Position numbers and translations under genes: made by a program
The notes under the pieces: generated by a model
The model's database searches: none
What the model was told of the DNA's origin: nothing
Seen by the model: the letters and a program-made list of their open reading frames with translations, nothing else
Shown: piece by piece, positions 34,686-46,350 of the stretch
How positions within the stretch are numbered: position 1 is the first letter of the stretch
How the letters are laid out: the number at the start of each line of letters is the position of its first letter
Origin: Crocodylus rhombifer
Lineage: Eukaryota; Chordata; Crocodylia; Crocodylidae
Direction: 5' to 3'
Length of the DNA stretch: 64,000 nucleotides
Assembly: GCA_038503035.1 (NCBI GenBank)
Contig: JAVSML010001072.1
Location: 248,001 to 312,000 of the forward strand

Positions 34686-34850
34686 CCGGTAACGGTCACC
34701 GGCGCCTCAAACAGCGACCATTACCCCCCCCCCCCCCCCACCGTTAACGGTCACCGGCGCCTCAAACAGCGACCATTACCGCCGCCCCCCTCCCCCCCGC
34801 CGCGGCCGTTAACGGTCACCAGCGCCTCAGGCAAGACTGTTACCCCCCCG
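34686..34850 (+). repeat. Three-copy tandem repeat with MYB-type motifs
   Basis: Three units of about 55-65 bp share CGGTAACGGTCACC or GTTAACGGTCACC, then GCGCCTCA, a diverging middle, and a C-rich tail. The TAACGGTCA core stands at 34690-34698, 34745-34753 and 34810-34818. The core fits the MYB-family consensus (YAACNG). Confidence 0.75.
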
Positions 34851-35661
34851 CGCCCCGTCTCCATCCCCTCAGCGTGGGGGGAGCCCGGGACCGTATTTTG
34901 CCTGTTCACTGCCAAACTCGAGTCGAGGTTTACCACCAGTCCCCAAGTCAGGCCATGCTCCGACACCGTGGGATGTCGCCACAGAAAATCCCATGACCAG
35001 GTTTTCCTTCCTCCGCTACAATTTTTCTCTTTTTCCCTGCAGGTTTGCCATCCTCAGAGCTGACATCTCCCTGGAATCAAGAGAGGAGCGAGCAAGACCG
35101 GGAAGGGCCAAGAGCCGATGAGCCGCCGCGGAGAAGGGATACCATCCCGTGACACCAAGTCGCCTGAATCCAGCAGGACCCGGCCCACTACACAAAGTTC
35201 AGCGTCCCCTCCTCTGCCATGATTTGGTGTATTGGGATTTGCTGGTCTGAGACCAGCTGGGCTTCCCCTGTCCCAAACGCAGCTATTTGCCATTTCGTGC
35301 GGTCCTCGGAGGATGCTGCCAGCCATGCAGAGGCGAGGACATGGAGTACACGTGAACGCGGTTTGTCCCCGGTGCGGGTCTGAACAGGGGCCGTAAGCAC
35401 CCGGACTGCTAGTCATTCTTACGGTCCTAAAACTGGGCCGCGAGAACGGCCAGAGGATCGGGCCATTTTAATGTTGCTCTGACACTTCTGTTTTTTTATG
35501 AACTGAAATCATAGCCTTCGTCAATGTTGCTTCGATGTAGTCCGCTGGGAATAACAACATTTAAACTTGTTTACATTAATTATGGAATGGAGAATATTTA
35601 TTACAGAAAATAATGAGGACTTTAACCTAGTGATTAAAGGGGATCGAAAAGCCAAAGAAGT

Positions 35662-35712
35662 ACCCAGTACTCTTTCCTGCCATGGACCCTTCCGACCCTA
35701 CCGACTATGAAA
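35662..35712 (+). mobile_element. CR1 3'-tail remnant with internal deletion
   Basis: CCAGTACTCTTTCCTGCC is joined directly to CCTTCCGACCCTACCGACTA. In the copy at 18577-18652 these two blocks are separated by about 35 bp, so this copy has lost the middle of the tail. Confidence 0.6.
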
Positions 35713-36145
35713 CTGGAGGGAACCCCTCATGTCGCAAAGACAGGACATGCCATGAGGTATTCCCGCCAGTGAAGCCGGGACTCCTGCCATTCCTGTCTCA
35801 GCAGCTCTCCAGGTACTTATTTATAACGCGCTGCACTTCGCACGTGTGGCCAGCCCGCGTTTCTGACACGACTCGGCCGGGGGCGGCGACGCGACTGTCC
35901 CCGCCGAGTCCCTCTCCCACCCCGCAGGGTGCCAGCCCGGCCTTCCAGGCAATGCCGGGCAGATCCACTCCATGCAAACCAGCGCTGTCCATTTTTTAGA
36001 AGATAGCCGTAGACCCTAATCGCCAGGTTAGGAGGGTCTCCAGCTGTTTCCATGCAGAAGATGAACTACGCCCGTCCTTGTTCAAAGGAAAAGGACAAGC
36101 ATGAACGGGCTGACACGGTCACACTGGGCTTGCTTCCAGTGTCAT

Positions 36146-36175
<30 letters not shown>
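36146..36175 (+). repeat. Poly-G tract (30 nt)
   Basis: Thirty consecutive G between CAT and TGTTAA. Its true length may be uncertain because such runs assemble and read poorly. Confidence 0.85.
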
Positions 36176-36176
<1 letters not shown>

Positions 36177-38017
36177 GTTAATCTAAAGAATACCGTTTTC
36201 AATCCTTGCCTAAACCCGGCCTGGACTGGAGGCAGCAAAGCCCGGAGACATGGCGCTACACGCGCATCTAATGCATACGGGCGGCTGTTTGTTCGGTCTT
36301 CTTCAGGCTCCGACATCCTGGAGACGATGGGAAGCAACAGGAAATGGTTAGCAAGAGCTACGGACGGGAAACGAAACCGCGAGCGAGGCAGAACCAGCAG
36401 CACTTCCCCAAAAGCCGGCACCCGTGCTCCGGGGGAGTCCCAGACACTCCCGGCCCCGGGGCACGAGGCAGCTCCATGCTCGCGGCGGAGGGTTTTCCAC
36501 GGCGCTGCGCTGCGGGGGTGTTGTCCTAAAGCCCACGGGGCTACAACCGAGGGGAACGAGCGCCCGCCTCCGCCCTTTCATTAGAAATGGACCCAGGGCT
36601 GCTATCTTGTCTCACACCAAGCGAACAGCTGGAGGCACGGCCTTTCGCAAGCACAAACACCCTTCGGGTGCAAAATAAAATGCAGGTCTGTGAAAATGCG
36701 GTCGGTCGGAGGGGAAGGGAGTGCGTCTGAACTTGCATTTTCACGGCCCTGCATTTTGCACATGGGCTGCAGCTTCTTCCGAGCCGAGCCGAGAGAGAAG
36801 AGGACCGCCAGCAGGCTGTGCCCATGCCCGAAGAAGGGCGCTCGTGCCCCGAAACTTGCAAAACTCCAAAATAAAATATTTCCAGAGATTCACTTGGTCT
36901 AATGCAAGACATCGCACTTACCCTTCTGTGGCTGCTTTGTTTCCAGCCGTGTTGGGAAAGTGCAAGTTAGAGCTCAGCTGTGACCCCGGGAACAGCGCCA
37001 GCTCCAAGAAAAGAGAGGGGGAAAAGGCAAAAGACAGACAAGAAAAAAGTGTTTCCATTTCAAGGTCTGAAGGATTCTGGCGAACTGCCTCGCCGCCATG
37101 CCGCCGAAAAGAACACCACACACATCCACCCATGGGACAAAAGAGACAAGTTTGAACAAAGAAACCCAACTACAACTATTATACTAACAGTGGAGCCCGC
37201 CAGCATAATACAAACATTATTAATATATACTTAGAGTAATAAATCAAGACAGGAATCTATAACATCGTAACCAGCTCCACAACTGAAACAAGAACACCAA
37301 GTCTAAGGTTACAGTGTACCACCCATCTCAGCTGAAAGACCGAGTAAAACGTGCGGTTTGGTGTTGTGCTGTCAGTTTATCTCGTTATGAGGACTGAAAG
37401 GAGGGGGGGAAACCCTCGTACTTGCCCGACTCTCGCAGGCTACAAATGCCAGAGCCAGCGATGAATGCCGCCGCGGCGGGTGCCATGTCATTGAGCAGGC
37501 TTCATCAGTGATCCCCGAAAATCACTGCTCAGAAACCCTGTGCTTGCCATGCCCGCCCGGAGAAGGGTCCGCACTGCGGAGCGGGCTCGTGCAGGGGGAC
37601 CTGGGTGGCTTGGTAACCCGAGCCCGCCCCGCTGAGGGCAAGTACATGAATATCAACATATTTTAGCTCGCTGAAAAAATCTGTCGCTTGCTCAAAAAAC
37701 GTTTCCCCACCGATTTAAGTCGGTGTAGAGAAAAGAGACCGGATTCAGGGGAAGAGCCGCGGCGGGCGCGGGCGGGGGGCGCCCGGAGCGGAAGGAAGCG
37801 ATGTTGGTGCCGCGAGAGACATCCTGCAGCCCCGCGGCTGCGGTGCCAGCCCGTGGGGGAAAGCATGTGGGAAAATGTAAATTTCGGGCAGAGGGAGGGA
37901 GCAGCCGCGGGCCGCCCCTCGCACGTGGGGCTTGTCCAGCCTCCCGCAGCAAAACCCCGGTGCAGGCGGGGAGCAGTCGGCAATTCAAACTCCGCCGAGA
38001 AGGAAGCATCTTTCCAG

Positions 38018-38170
38018 GTAGCGGGGCAGGGGCAGGGGCAGGGGCAGAGGGAGGGAGACACCTCCTTCGCCCCCCCCCGCGGCTGAAGCGGGGTCGGGGT
38101 CGGGATCGGGGTCAGGGTCGGTCCCCACCCGGGGCAGGGCTGCCTGCAGCGCCCCCCCCCCCCCCCGGCA
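38018..38170 (+). repeat. GC-rich simple repeats
   Basis: GGGGCA hexamers (about 38022-38048), then a GGGGTC-type run (38091-38122), then a C run (about 38147-38166), inside the CpG-rich segment. Confidence 0.7.
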
Positions 38171-38602
38171 CCTGGGGCCGGGTGGCATCGCGGGGGGACC
38201 GTCCTCCCCGGCTCGCCACCTGGCAGCAGCAGTCGGGCCTCTCGCCCCGCAGCGCTGGGCTTGGTGCCCGAGTCCGGGGAGGGGAAGTTGCCGGGAAATG
38301 GCCAGCTCACTCGGAGCAGGGAGGCCGGCCCCTGGCCCGCCTGGGACAAGGGGGCTGTCTGGGGTCCCCTGGCACAGTGACAGTGGCAGAGGCTGCCCCT
38401 CTGCAGAGCGGGATGCCAGGGGAATAGCGGGGCAGTCCTGCCCTGGCCGGGGGCAAGGGATCTCTTGAAGCTTCCTCTGCTGAAGCCCCAGGGCAGTGGC
38501 ACGGGGCCCCGCATTGCACAGCCGGCAGTCCCGGCCTGAAGGCAGGGGCAGGAGCCAGGCTCAGGAGCAGGAACCAGAGACAGAGGGGGCCCCTGTCTAG
38601 AT

Positions 38603-38777
38603 CAGAGGTCAGGAACCCCCAGCACATGTGCCAGCCACAGAGCCCAGGCTGCTCCCAGCAGGCAGCTGGGAAGCTGCAAGCCGTGCTGCAAACAGCTGCT
38701 CCAGCCACTCCAGCACCTTCCAAGGTAGACAGCGTGGTTTTTTTGGCACTCCGGCCAAAAAACATTACCCGCCCCTG
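38603..38777. mobile_element. hAT-type MITE (175 bp)
   Basis: Ends CAGAGGTCAGGAAC and the complement of CAGGGGCGGGTAA. Flanked by a perfect 8-bp duplication GTCTAGAT (38595-38602 and 38778-38785). No coding capacity. Confidence 0.8.
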
Positions 38778-38789
38778 GTCTAGATGCCT

Positions 38790-41700
38790 GCGGTTAGCCC
38801 ATGGAGCAGCTATGCCAGATGCTTTAAAGCTGGCTCAGGCCTCTCAGAGTAGCTGGACCCACAGCCATGAAAGGAGAAAATGAGTGTCCTTGAGCCAAGG
38901 CTACTATGATGCTAGGAATGGAGATTTTAATTGGGGCATGGTGTTCATCGTGCTGTTTAATTGCCACATCTTAGGAAAGGATGATAATGACCCAGCTAAA
39001 CTCTACAACCCTTTGCACACACTTGCATGTCTGCCACTTCTTGGTTGGTGTGATGCCCATTCTCCCAGTACTGGGAAGAAGCTACGTTTCATGGTACGGC
39101 AGTGGTGCGTGCAAGTTTGAATATGGCGATTTTTATATTCACCATCTCTAAGTGGCAAAAACACCCTGGCAAACTTGTGTGTTACTCATGTCAAAATCAG
39201 TTTCTGGTGGCTTACATGTCAGGACAGATGACAGCCAAAATCTATGGACTTATTCTCAAAATCCCTGTTCAGCTACTGCTTGATCCTGAGGCAGAGTCCC
39301 TCAGGTACTATAACTTGGGCATTAAAGATCCCCTGGTACCCAAGGGGCTGCCAGGCATGGTGGGGCTAAGCAGCTTGGGACCTACAGTTCACAAATCCCT
39401 CCACCAGAGGAGCGTGTCTTACTGGACTCGACTTCCTAGGACATTCAGGGCAGCCGCCACCACTCTTGGGGCAGCACTTCCTTTTTTATGCAGAATCCCA
39501 GTGGTGAGGGATGTGTAACCTGGGCTGGAGTCGCTCCTAGGAGGAGCAGTGGGAGAGGGGCTGTGTGCAGGATAGGGGGTTCACCCTTGCTTGTGCTCCC
39601 TGGTCTACTCGAACAGGGAAGGCTGGCATGCCTGAATGGGGCAGGGTGGGAATTGGACATAGGACTGGGGAGAGCCAGGAGCTCATGCTCCAAGTATAGA
39701 GCTATTGGAGAAGGGGGGCAGCACTGCCCTGCACTATTCCTTCTCAGAAGTTTGGGTTTTTTTGAGAGAAAGGAATGAGCCCCATCTGAAAGAGAAGGCT
39801 ACAGATGCTGCCTGCAAAAGAGCATGAGCTCAGAGCCAGGGTACTTCCCAGCAACAATGGATAAAGCATCTCAGCCCTACCAGGGGAGGGGAGAATATTT
39901 AAGACACAAGTGTTTGCTATTGACCGAGGACAAAAATAGTATGCTGGCTTTGGGGTTCCCACGGAGATGCCCAGCCCCTGCTACGCACTGCACAGGGAGC
40001 CTGCACACCTAGCAGGGCTGTGGATTGTGCTGTGGGGACTGCAGACCTGCCAGTTGGAAGTTGTGATGTTGAACATGCCCATACAAGTCTTTTTTGTGAC
40101 AAAGAGTAGTGTGGCAGATCACAGTTAAACAGCTGTAGCTGTTACATGAGCCAGCTCACATCGCTTGCTTTCTTTAAAAGCCACCATGGCCTCGAACACT
40201 TCATTCCGAAAGGTCTTTAGAGAACTTAGAGTTTCAGTCTTTACCTCAGCGAAAGGAAGTAAAAAAAAAAGACAAGTTATTTTAGCAGATAAGAGGCTTG
40301 GATGAGACAAGTGGGCAGCAACAAGCGGGGAGGGGGAGAAAGGAAAGGGATGCTGTTGTCCTTGGTATGCCTTCCCCTGTCATTTTGCTCCTCCCTACCT
40401 TCTTTCTTTGAGTGGTAGGGAGCTCAAGGCATTTTAATTTTGAAGGGGAAGTTAAAGCATCACTTAGCTTTTAAAGATAAATTATTCAAGTGCTTTGTTA
40501 CTTGAAGACAATATTTTAAAATGAAATTACTTCTAAGGATGAAGCAAATAGCAGAAGCACAGATCAGACAAACCCTTAGATGCTTGGTGCATCAGTAGGA
40601 ATCCAGTTTTTAAAAGAGTCTAGATATCTTCTTCTGAAAAGTCTTTAGTGACGCAATACTTTTTTTCCCCCCGGCACCTTGAAGTAAAACTCAAAGCAGC
40701 ATGGAAGGAAAATAATTTTAGATTGCTTACTACCTTGCTGTAGGACAGCTAGCTTGTTTTCTGAACACCTTTGCCAGGCATCAAAGTTCCCACAGACATT
40801 TAAGAAGGATGAATTAGCTGAATGCTTGAGGTCTCTTCCTACTCAGTTCCTCTCAGATTGTCAGCTAGGTGTGTAATAAAACTCATTATCCCAGCTAGCC
40901 CCTTGCCACAGTTAGCCCCTCTGAGTGACAGCAGATCTTCTGAAAGCCATTTAGATTCATTTACTTTGCTAAAAAACCTCCCAAGACTGTCTGTATAGGA
41001 ACTATGTGACTAAGGAAAACAAAACTTAAATAACAAATAAATAAAGCATGAAGTTATTGAGGAAAGCCTACAATTAAGCAATATCCCATGTTTATCTGTC
41101 TCGAACTATGAATCAGTTTAAGGGTAATAAAAATATTAAGATGTGAATGCTGAGGTTGTAAGAGACAAGAGAGAGTAAAGTACAACAACAGAGCAAAAAA
41201 TGATTTAAAAAGAAATACTAGATGAATAATTCAAGAGGAAGTGATATGTTCAGGAAGCCTCGAAAGCATCTTCAGCTACAGCTAGCCCAAGGTGAACTGC
41301 AATCTCACATCAATCTGAATAATTTTCTGGGCAACTTGAAAAATTATGATAACACAAGGGGGCACCTTTACTGAACCATTTGTAATTGGGGCAACAGGAA
41401 GGGAAAGCATTAGTAGTCTCTGCCATACAAGGGTGAAAGAAAGGGATAATTGAATACATATCCATACCCCCATAAAACCATCACTCTAGGCAAATGTACC
41501 TAACTAGCAAGTCTAATTCTTTTGAGTCACGGTCATACAACTTGCCCCATCTCAACCCCTTTTCTAGGAGCTACTTTAGTTCTATACCAAGTTACCCAAG
41601 TCCCTTTCACTAGAAGTCCTTTTTTATGCCTGTGCACAGCTGTAGTTTCCCTAGAGCAGAGAAGATTTGTTGCAGCTGAAGCCTCAGTTCAGTCAGGTTG

Positions 41701-43165
41701 TTGCAAATCATTTTTTCTGAAATATGCATTACAGCATGACCATAGCATTCCCCAGCAAACAAAACAGAGCTCTAGGCCATCATAGATAGCATCAGGGATT
41801 ATCAGAAAGGAAAGTTACTTGCAAGCACATTTTTTAGTACTGTAGCATATGGGCAGCTTAGATGTGGCTCCTGAAGAAAGTAATATTTAAAAAACATATT
41901 AGTATTTGAGCTGAGGCACAGGGCACAGATCATGGTCTCTAGGGCATACACATCTCTAACTTGTATCCCATGGCTATCAGCAACATCAAGACTTCAGTTT
42001 GCAGCTAGAAGAAGTTGAAAGTTTGGCTACCCTGGTAAACGATTATAGATGTATAAGAAAAATACATACGGTGTGAAAAACTTCGTATCCAGGTAGGTAC
42101 ACTACATACAAGTATAGTATTGGGTGCTTCAATGTAGACAGTGCATGCTATGGCTTTCCTTCTGCAACAGAAGAGCCAGAAAGTTACAAGCTAATTCTTG
42201 CTTTTCTTCCATCTTCCGGTTGCTTTTAATGCACTTAAAGACAGCGAACACCTGGGGGAGAGAAGGCAACCTTAACCCCATGGCATTTTGGGAAGTAGTA
42301 ATTAGGGGGCTGATTTTTCTAGGCAACCCTTTTTTTTTTTGCAAGCTCTTGCATCTTCAACATTTTTAAAATGGCTAATTATTGTAATCAAACGGTACAA
42401 CAATGATGTACCAGATCTAATTTTTTTGGTTGAGGGAGCTCATTTAATAGGATTGCAAAAGGGAAAGGAAGTCTGCTGAGGCAGGAAAGAAGGGAAGAGA
42501 GATGTGATGAATAATTTGCTGGCTAGATTTTTTCATGGAGTTAGGGATTTGATGAAGTCAATGCAAAATAAGTTCTGTTAAATATTTATTTTTGGATTCA
42601 GGCCTCAACACAGAAGAATCAACAGAGCTCTCATTAGAACCTGACTGCAGGCATATGTTAATGTAGTTGGAATCAGCACCAGAAGCAGTCCAGATTAAAT
42701 GAAAGTGAAAGATGGCAAACTGTATCTCATTGCTAGTTGGCTGATTAGAAAATTCTCAATTGAGGGAAGAGATCCACCTGTCCATTAGGATATCTGGTAA
42801 CTTACTACCAATGTTAATTTTGGGATAGGTTTTCAATCTCCTTGTAAAAAGAAGGTGCCTCTTGTCTTTAAATGATGCAGCTGAAACTGGGAAAGTATAA
42901 AACTCAGCGCTTCTAACAGTCCTGAGGCTGTCAGAGCTAACATGAAGCAAAATGTTAAAAACAAGATGTTAAGAGGAGACCTTCCGTGTCGGGGGGGATA
43001 AAAAACCTCTCTGTTTCAGTGATCCATAGCAAAACACACAAATCTATTTCTCAGCCCAAGAGCGTCACTGCATGACAACAGGAAGCAGAGAATCAGCCAG
43101 CATTAGCCCTCTACATCTGAAGGGTGAACAGGGTTATCATCATCTCTGGACTCCTTTGCTTGCTG
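38790..43165. other. Intergenic region between TEX12 and IL18 with unassigned exon-like segments
   Basis: No known gene recognised. Minus-strand stretches that look coding occur at about 42252-42129, 41720-41570, 40800-40735 and 40263-40135; see findings. The IL18 5' untranslated exon(s) should also lie here or further left. Confidence 0.45.
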
Positions 43166-43175
43166 CAGAGTAAAG

Positions 43176-43242
43176 ATGAATTGCGAAGAGGTTCTTGTCC
43201 TTGCAGTCTGCTTTGGGGAAAATCGAGAACTCTATTTTGAAG
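43176..43242 (+). CDS. IL18: IL18 first coding exon
   Basis: ATG at 43176 in TAAAGATGA. Twenty-two codons, MNCEEVLVLAVCFGENREL then YFE, plus one base; donor GAAG/GTAATA. The exon itself begins near 43169 after TTGCTGCAG. Confidence 0.88.
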
Positions 43243-46200
43243 GTAATATTTGTCTTTTATTATACGTGTGGGCCTGTGCTGTAATTTCTGTGCAACAAAC
43301 CAAAACTGGCCAAGCAATTGATTCCATTGCTTGAGCTGACCTCCCTGCTGCTGTAGCCTGCTGCTCTACTTCCCTACACCCTTCGGAGCAATTCCCACTT
43401 CCTGCAATAACAAACTGTGCTTCTGGGGAGGCCTGGGTTCCAGGCTTCCTCAGTGCTCCTAGAAATGTCACCAAGAAGCTAGTGGAGCCCAGTTTCTGGA
43501 GCTTCACCTGCACCAACCAAGACTAATCTGATCGGTTAGAACACTGAATAGTTTAAGACTGTGTTTATTTTAATCCTCCAGTTTCACATCAGTCTTCTCC
43601 TAAACCTCAAGCTAGACTACTACTACAGGTGCAGTTCCTTGCTTGATGGGACTTCAGTAGCTTTTACAGCCTCTTCACAAATAGGAGGATTGTTGGGGCA
43701 TGGGGAGGGGTCTAGTAGAGGGTGCCTGTTCATCTCATTGACTGAAAGTGGCTAGAAAATGATCCATTTAGAAGCAGCTTGTAACAGCCTTTTCTTTCTT
43801 GTCATTGCTTGTTTGGAACCAAGATGATGAAGGTAAAGCTAATTATCTGCTTGTCACTTAATCATATAACTAAATAAAGTAGTAACTAGTACAGAACTAA
43901 CTTTCATCCCCAAACCCACCAACTAATTCCACCCAATTTAGCACGAAGCAATAGGTAGTGACTTGTTCTTACACCTGCTGTTAATTTGGGTGTGCAAGTC
44001 CAATCTTGCAGAGCTCACTGTTAAGCAACTCCAAGTGAAGTAGAGGCCCTCTGGGCCAGGTGAGCTGCTCTAGCAGCAAAGCCTGGTTCATTCAATGCGT
44101 GACAGAGCAGATAGGATTGCTCAGTACAACTACATGGGGAGGGCAGGTCCACTGCAAGGGAGAAGAGCTCAAGGACAATGTGGACACAAGAACAAATGGA
44201 TGTAAATCAATTTAAAGTGCAAGTCAGAAGGGGGTTTCTGTCCATCAGAGAAACCAGGTCCTAGAACAAGCTGTGATGGGAGGGGAGGTGATATCAGGAA
44301 AAAAAACCCAGTAGCAACAAAATAACTGCTCCAACACAGCTGACTGGGTTCAAGAAAGAAGTTCAGGGAAGGGGCTCAGTGATTTAGGGGTGGCCTCCTG
44401 TTCCAAAGCCTGGGTGCCTGTGATTGAAGAAAGGTATGCCAGAATAGCGGGTTTGGGAAAGGGAAAAAACATCTCCAATTTCTCCCCTTAAAGTTGACAT
44501 TGCACTGGATGAGGAGGGGAATAAGACAATGTATAGGAGAATGGCTTCCCTTCCCACTGTGCAAATGCTGGCTCTCCAGACACCTGATGCTTGGGAACAA
44601 CTCCCCATTTCTCCTGCTCAGGATACCAAAAGATATAGCACAGTCTCTGTTTTGCTTGAATATTATTCCAGCACCGTACCTTCCTATTTATACTTCTAGC
44701 TCTTCTGTATACAGGAGATGTGCTGATGTGCTCATTTAAAGCTAAAACTAAACCAGTGCAATGGGACTTTCCATTTAATGTTTCCACAGAAGTTCTGGAG
44801 TGCGACTCCCTGAGGAAAGAACAGTGCATCTGTCATCAAATCTTTCGAAACATCAACAGTCAAATACTCGTTGTGCGATCAGATTCAAATGTAGGGGTAT
44901 TCGAATCTGTAGCAGACCAGGAGGTGAAGCGTGGTATGTGAAAATTCACCTCTCTCTCTAATCACCAACTCACACTTTCACTCCACTCAACCTTTTGCCT
45001 TGTGGTATCACTGAATTCTGAATCTAAAGGGCAAGTTATCCAGCTCTTAGGGCTAAAAACATAATTCCCACTGCTAGAAGCCATAGCTTGTTCTGAACAA
45101 CTCGGAGGAAAAATGCAGTTAGCTAAAGGCCTTTCATCATCTCCTCAAAGATGCTGCACACTTCATGTCAGCGAGGAGAGCACAGACTCGCTTCCCAGAG
45201 GGAAGTAAAGATCAGAAATGGTACCTGAGGGCAGACAGAAGACCAAGGGAATTCCTCATCAAAAAGTTACTGAGAGCCACATGCATGCAAAAGGAATGAG
45301 GTCCTACAGCCTAGAATAAAGCTGGGGGCTAGGAAGGTGCTGCAAAGCCACACTGATGGGCCCCTCCTCTCTGTTGTGCTGGGTGCGATTTGCAAGGTCC
45401 CCTTTTTGTTTAAACAAGACACTGTGAGGCACTAAAAGCTGTTCATTGCTTTACACTATATAGCACTAACATTTCTTTGCTCATTCCCAGTCAGATTTAC
45501 AGAGGTCATTACTAGCAACAAATGTAACCCCTACCTACCTTATGGACCTGCACTAGATGGCTTGCACAACAAATTAAAGCGACCTAGCAACATCACTCTC
45601 TCACCCCCACCCAGTCCTTTACCATTTGCTCCATCCAGCAGAGAAGTCCAAATGAATTGCATCAGCCATCCCAGGACAGGATACAAAACAAATACAGGCC
45701 CCATCTCTTTCCAACAAGTAGAAAAAGTGGCTGTTTGTGGTGCAATAAAGCACACGTGGAATTAAATTGCAGGAACTGGCTCCTTCCTGGGGGAATTTCT
45801 AACGGGAGCACTTTCTGTTTAGGGAGTGGAATGCTATTCACCATTCACTATTATGCAGACATGGGTGTGCCTGAGACTGGGCCGGCTGTAGCATTCAGTG
45901 TCCAGGAAGGTAGCAAGACTTACAGTATGTACTGCATGGATGAAGGCGGGAAAAGAATGGTTCGATTCCGGGTAAGTAGCTCCATTGGTTCCCAGCATTT
46001 GCCTCACTTAGTGAAGTAAATAAAACCAAGACATCAAACATGCTGCAACGAAGAATTGTTCCTGAACCAGTCAAGAGCTAGGTAATGAGTCTGACTTGGG
46101 AGTTGATCTTGTGCTTGCTCTGTTTCAGGAGGGAGAGCCTCCCAAGGACATCGAAGGAAAAAGTGACATCGTTTTTATTCAAAAGCTGTTTACACCGGGA

Positions 46201-46350
46201 GACGGAACGTCATTCAAGTTTGAATCTTGGCTGATGCCAGGATATTTCTTGGCCTTTGCAGAAGAGGGCAGCTTAATTAAACTGATTTTAAAGAGCTGTG
46301 TGAGTGGAGATGAAGTAGATGAGACCATGAAGATACATTTTGAAACTTAA
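43176..46350 (+). CDS. IL18: Interleukin-18 precursor
   Basis: IL-18 is an IL-1 family cytokine made as an inactive cytoplasmic precursor, cut by caspase-1 and released to drive interferon-gamma responses. Five coding exons join in phase: 43176-43242, 43824-43832, 44790-44933, 45823-45971 and 46129-46350, giving 196 residues (human 193, chicken about 198). The start MNCEEV and ELYFE resemble chicken IL-18. LECD at residues 28-31 stands where the human precursor has its caspase-1 site LESD. The beta-trefoil part is seen in QILVVRSDSNVGVF, GSKTYSMYCMDEG, KSDIVFIQKLFTPGDG and SWLMPGYFLAF. There is no signal peptide, as usual for the family. The start exon has an acceptor (TTGCTGCAG) 7 nt before the ATG, so an untranslated exon lies upstream. 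ATTAAA at 46439 and 46490 may serve as polyadenylation signals. The extreme 3' end is duplicated downstream. Confidence 0.94.
43824..43832 (+). CDS. IL18: IL18 9-nt microexon
   Basis: ATGATGAAG between AACCAAG and GTAAAG. It adds Asp-Asp-Glu in phase between ELYFE and EVLECD. It corresponds to the tiny human exon 3 (12 nt, EDDE). Skipping it keeps the frame. Confidence 0.75.
44790..44933 (+). CDS. IL18: IL18 exon with the caspase-site region
   Basis: Acceptor TTTCCACAG, donor GTATGT. Forty-seven full codons from VLECDSLRKEQ to ADQEVKR, with the LECD site and the first strands of the mature cytokine. Confidence 0.93.
45823..45971 (+). CDS. IL18: IL18 exon, central trefoil
   Basis: Acceptor TTCTGTTTAG, donor GTAAGT. 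Forty-nine full codons, from SGMLFTIHYYADMGVPETG to DEGGKRMVRFR. It ends in phase 0. Confidence 0.94.
46129..46350 (+). CDS. IL18: IL18 terminal coding exon
   Basis: Acceptor CTGTTTCAG. Seventy-three codons and TAA, from EGEPPKDIEGKSDIVFIQ to DETMKIHFET. The last 26 codons are copied at 47613. Confidence 0.95.
   Translation, partial: EGEPPKDIEGKSDIVFIQKLFTPGDGTSFKFESWLMPGYFLAFAEEGSLIKLILKSCVSGDEVDETMKIHFET

Larger units (their letters stand above)
34300..38400. other. CpG-rich intergenic region between TEX12 and IL18
   Basis: Clusters of CpG-rich DNA (about 34.3-35.0, 36.2-37.0 and 37.4-38.4 kb) with C and G runs. Open frames here are long but match nothing. By layout the region lies upstream of both TEX12 (minus) and IL18 (plus) and may hold untranslated first exons. 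A plus-strand donor-like CTTTCCAG/GTAGCG is at about 38017. Confidence 0.4.

Noticed and set aside
37663..38514. A 283-codon minus-strand open frame and a 208-codon plus-strand frame over the same DNA
   Set aside because: GC-rich and repetitive sequence (GGGGCA, GGGGTC and C runs) explains the lack of stops; no domain is visible.
45481..45770. Segment after TTCCCAG at 45490 as an extra IL18 exon
   Set aside because: It could be entered in phase, but the known exon at 45823 joins directly to 44933 in phase and restores the family sequence; the extra segment has no match and no good donor.
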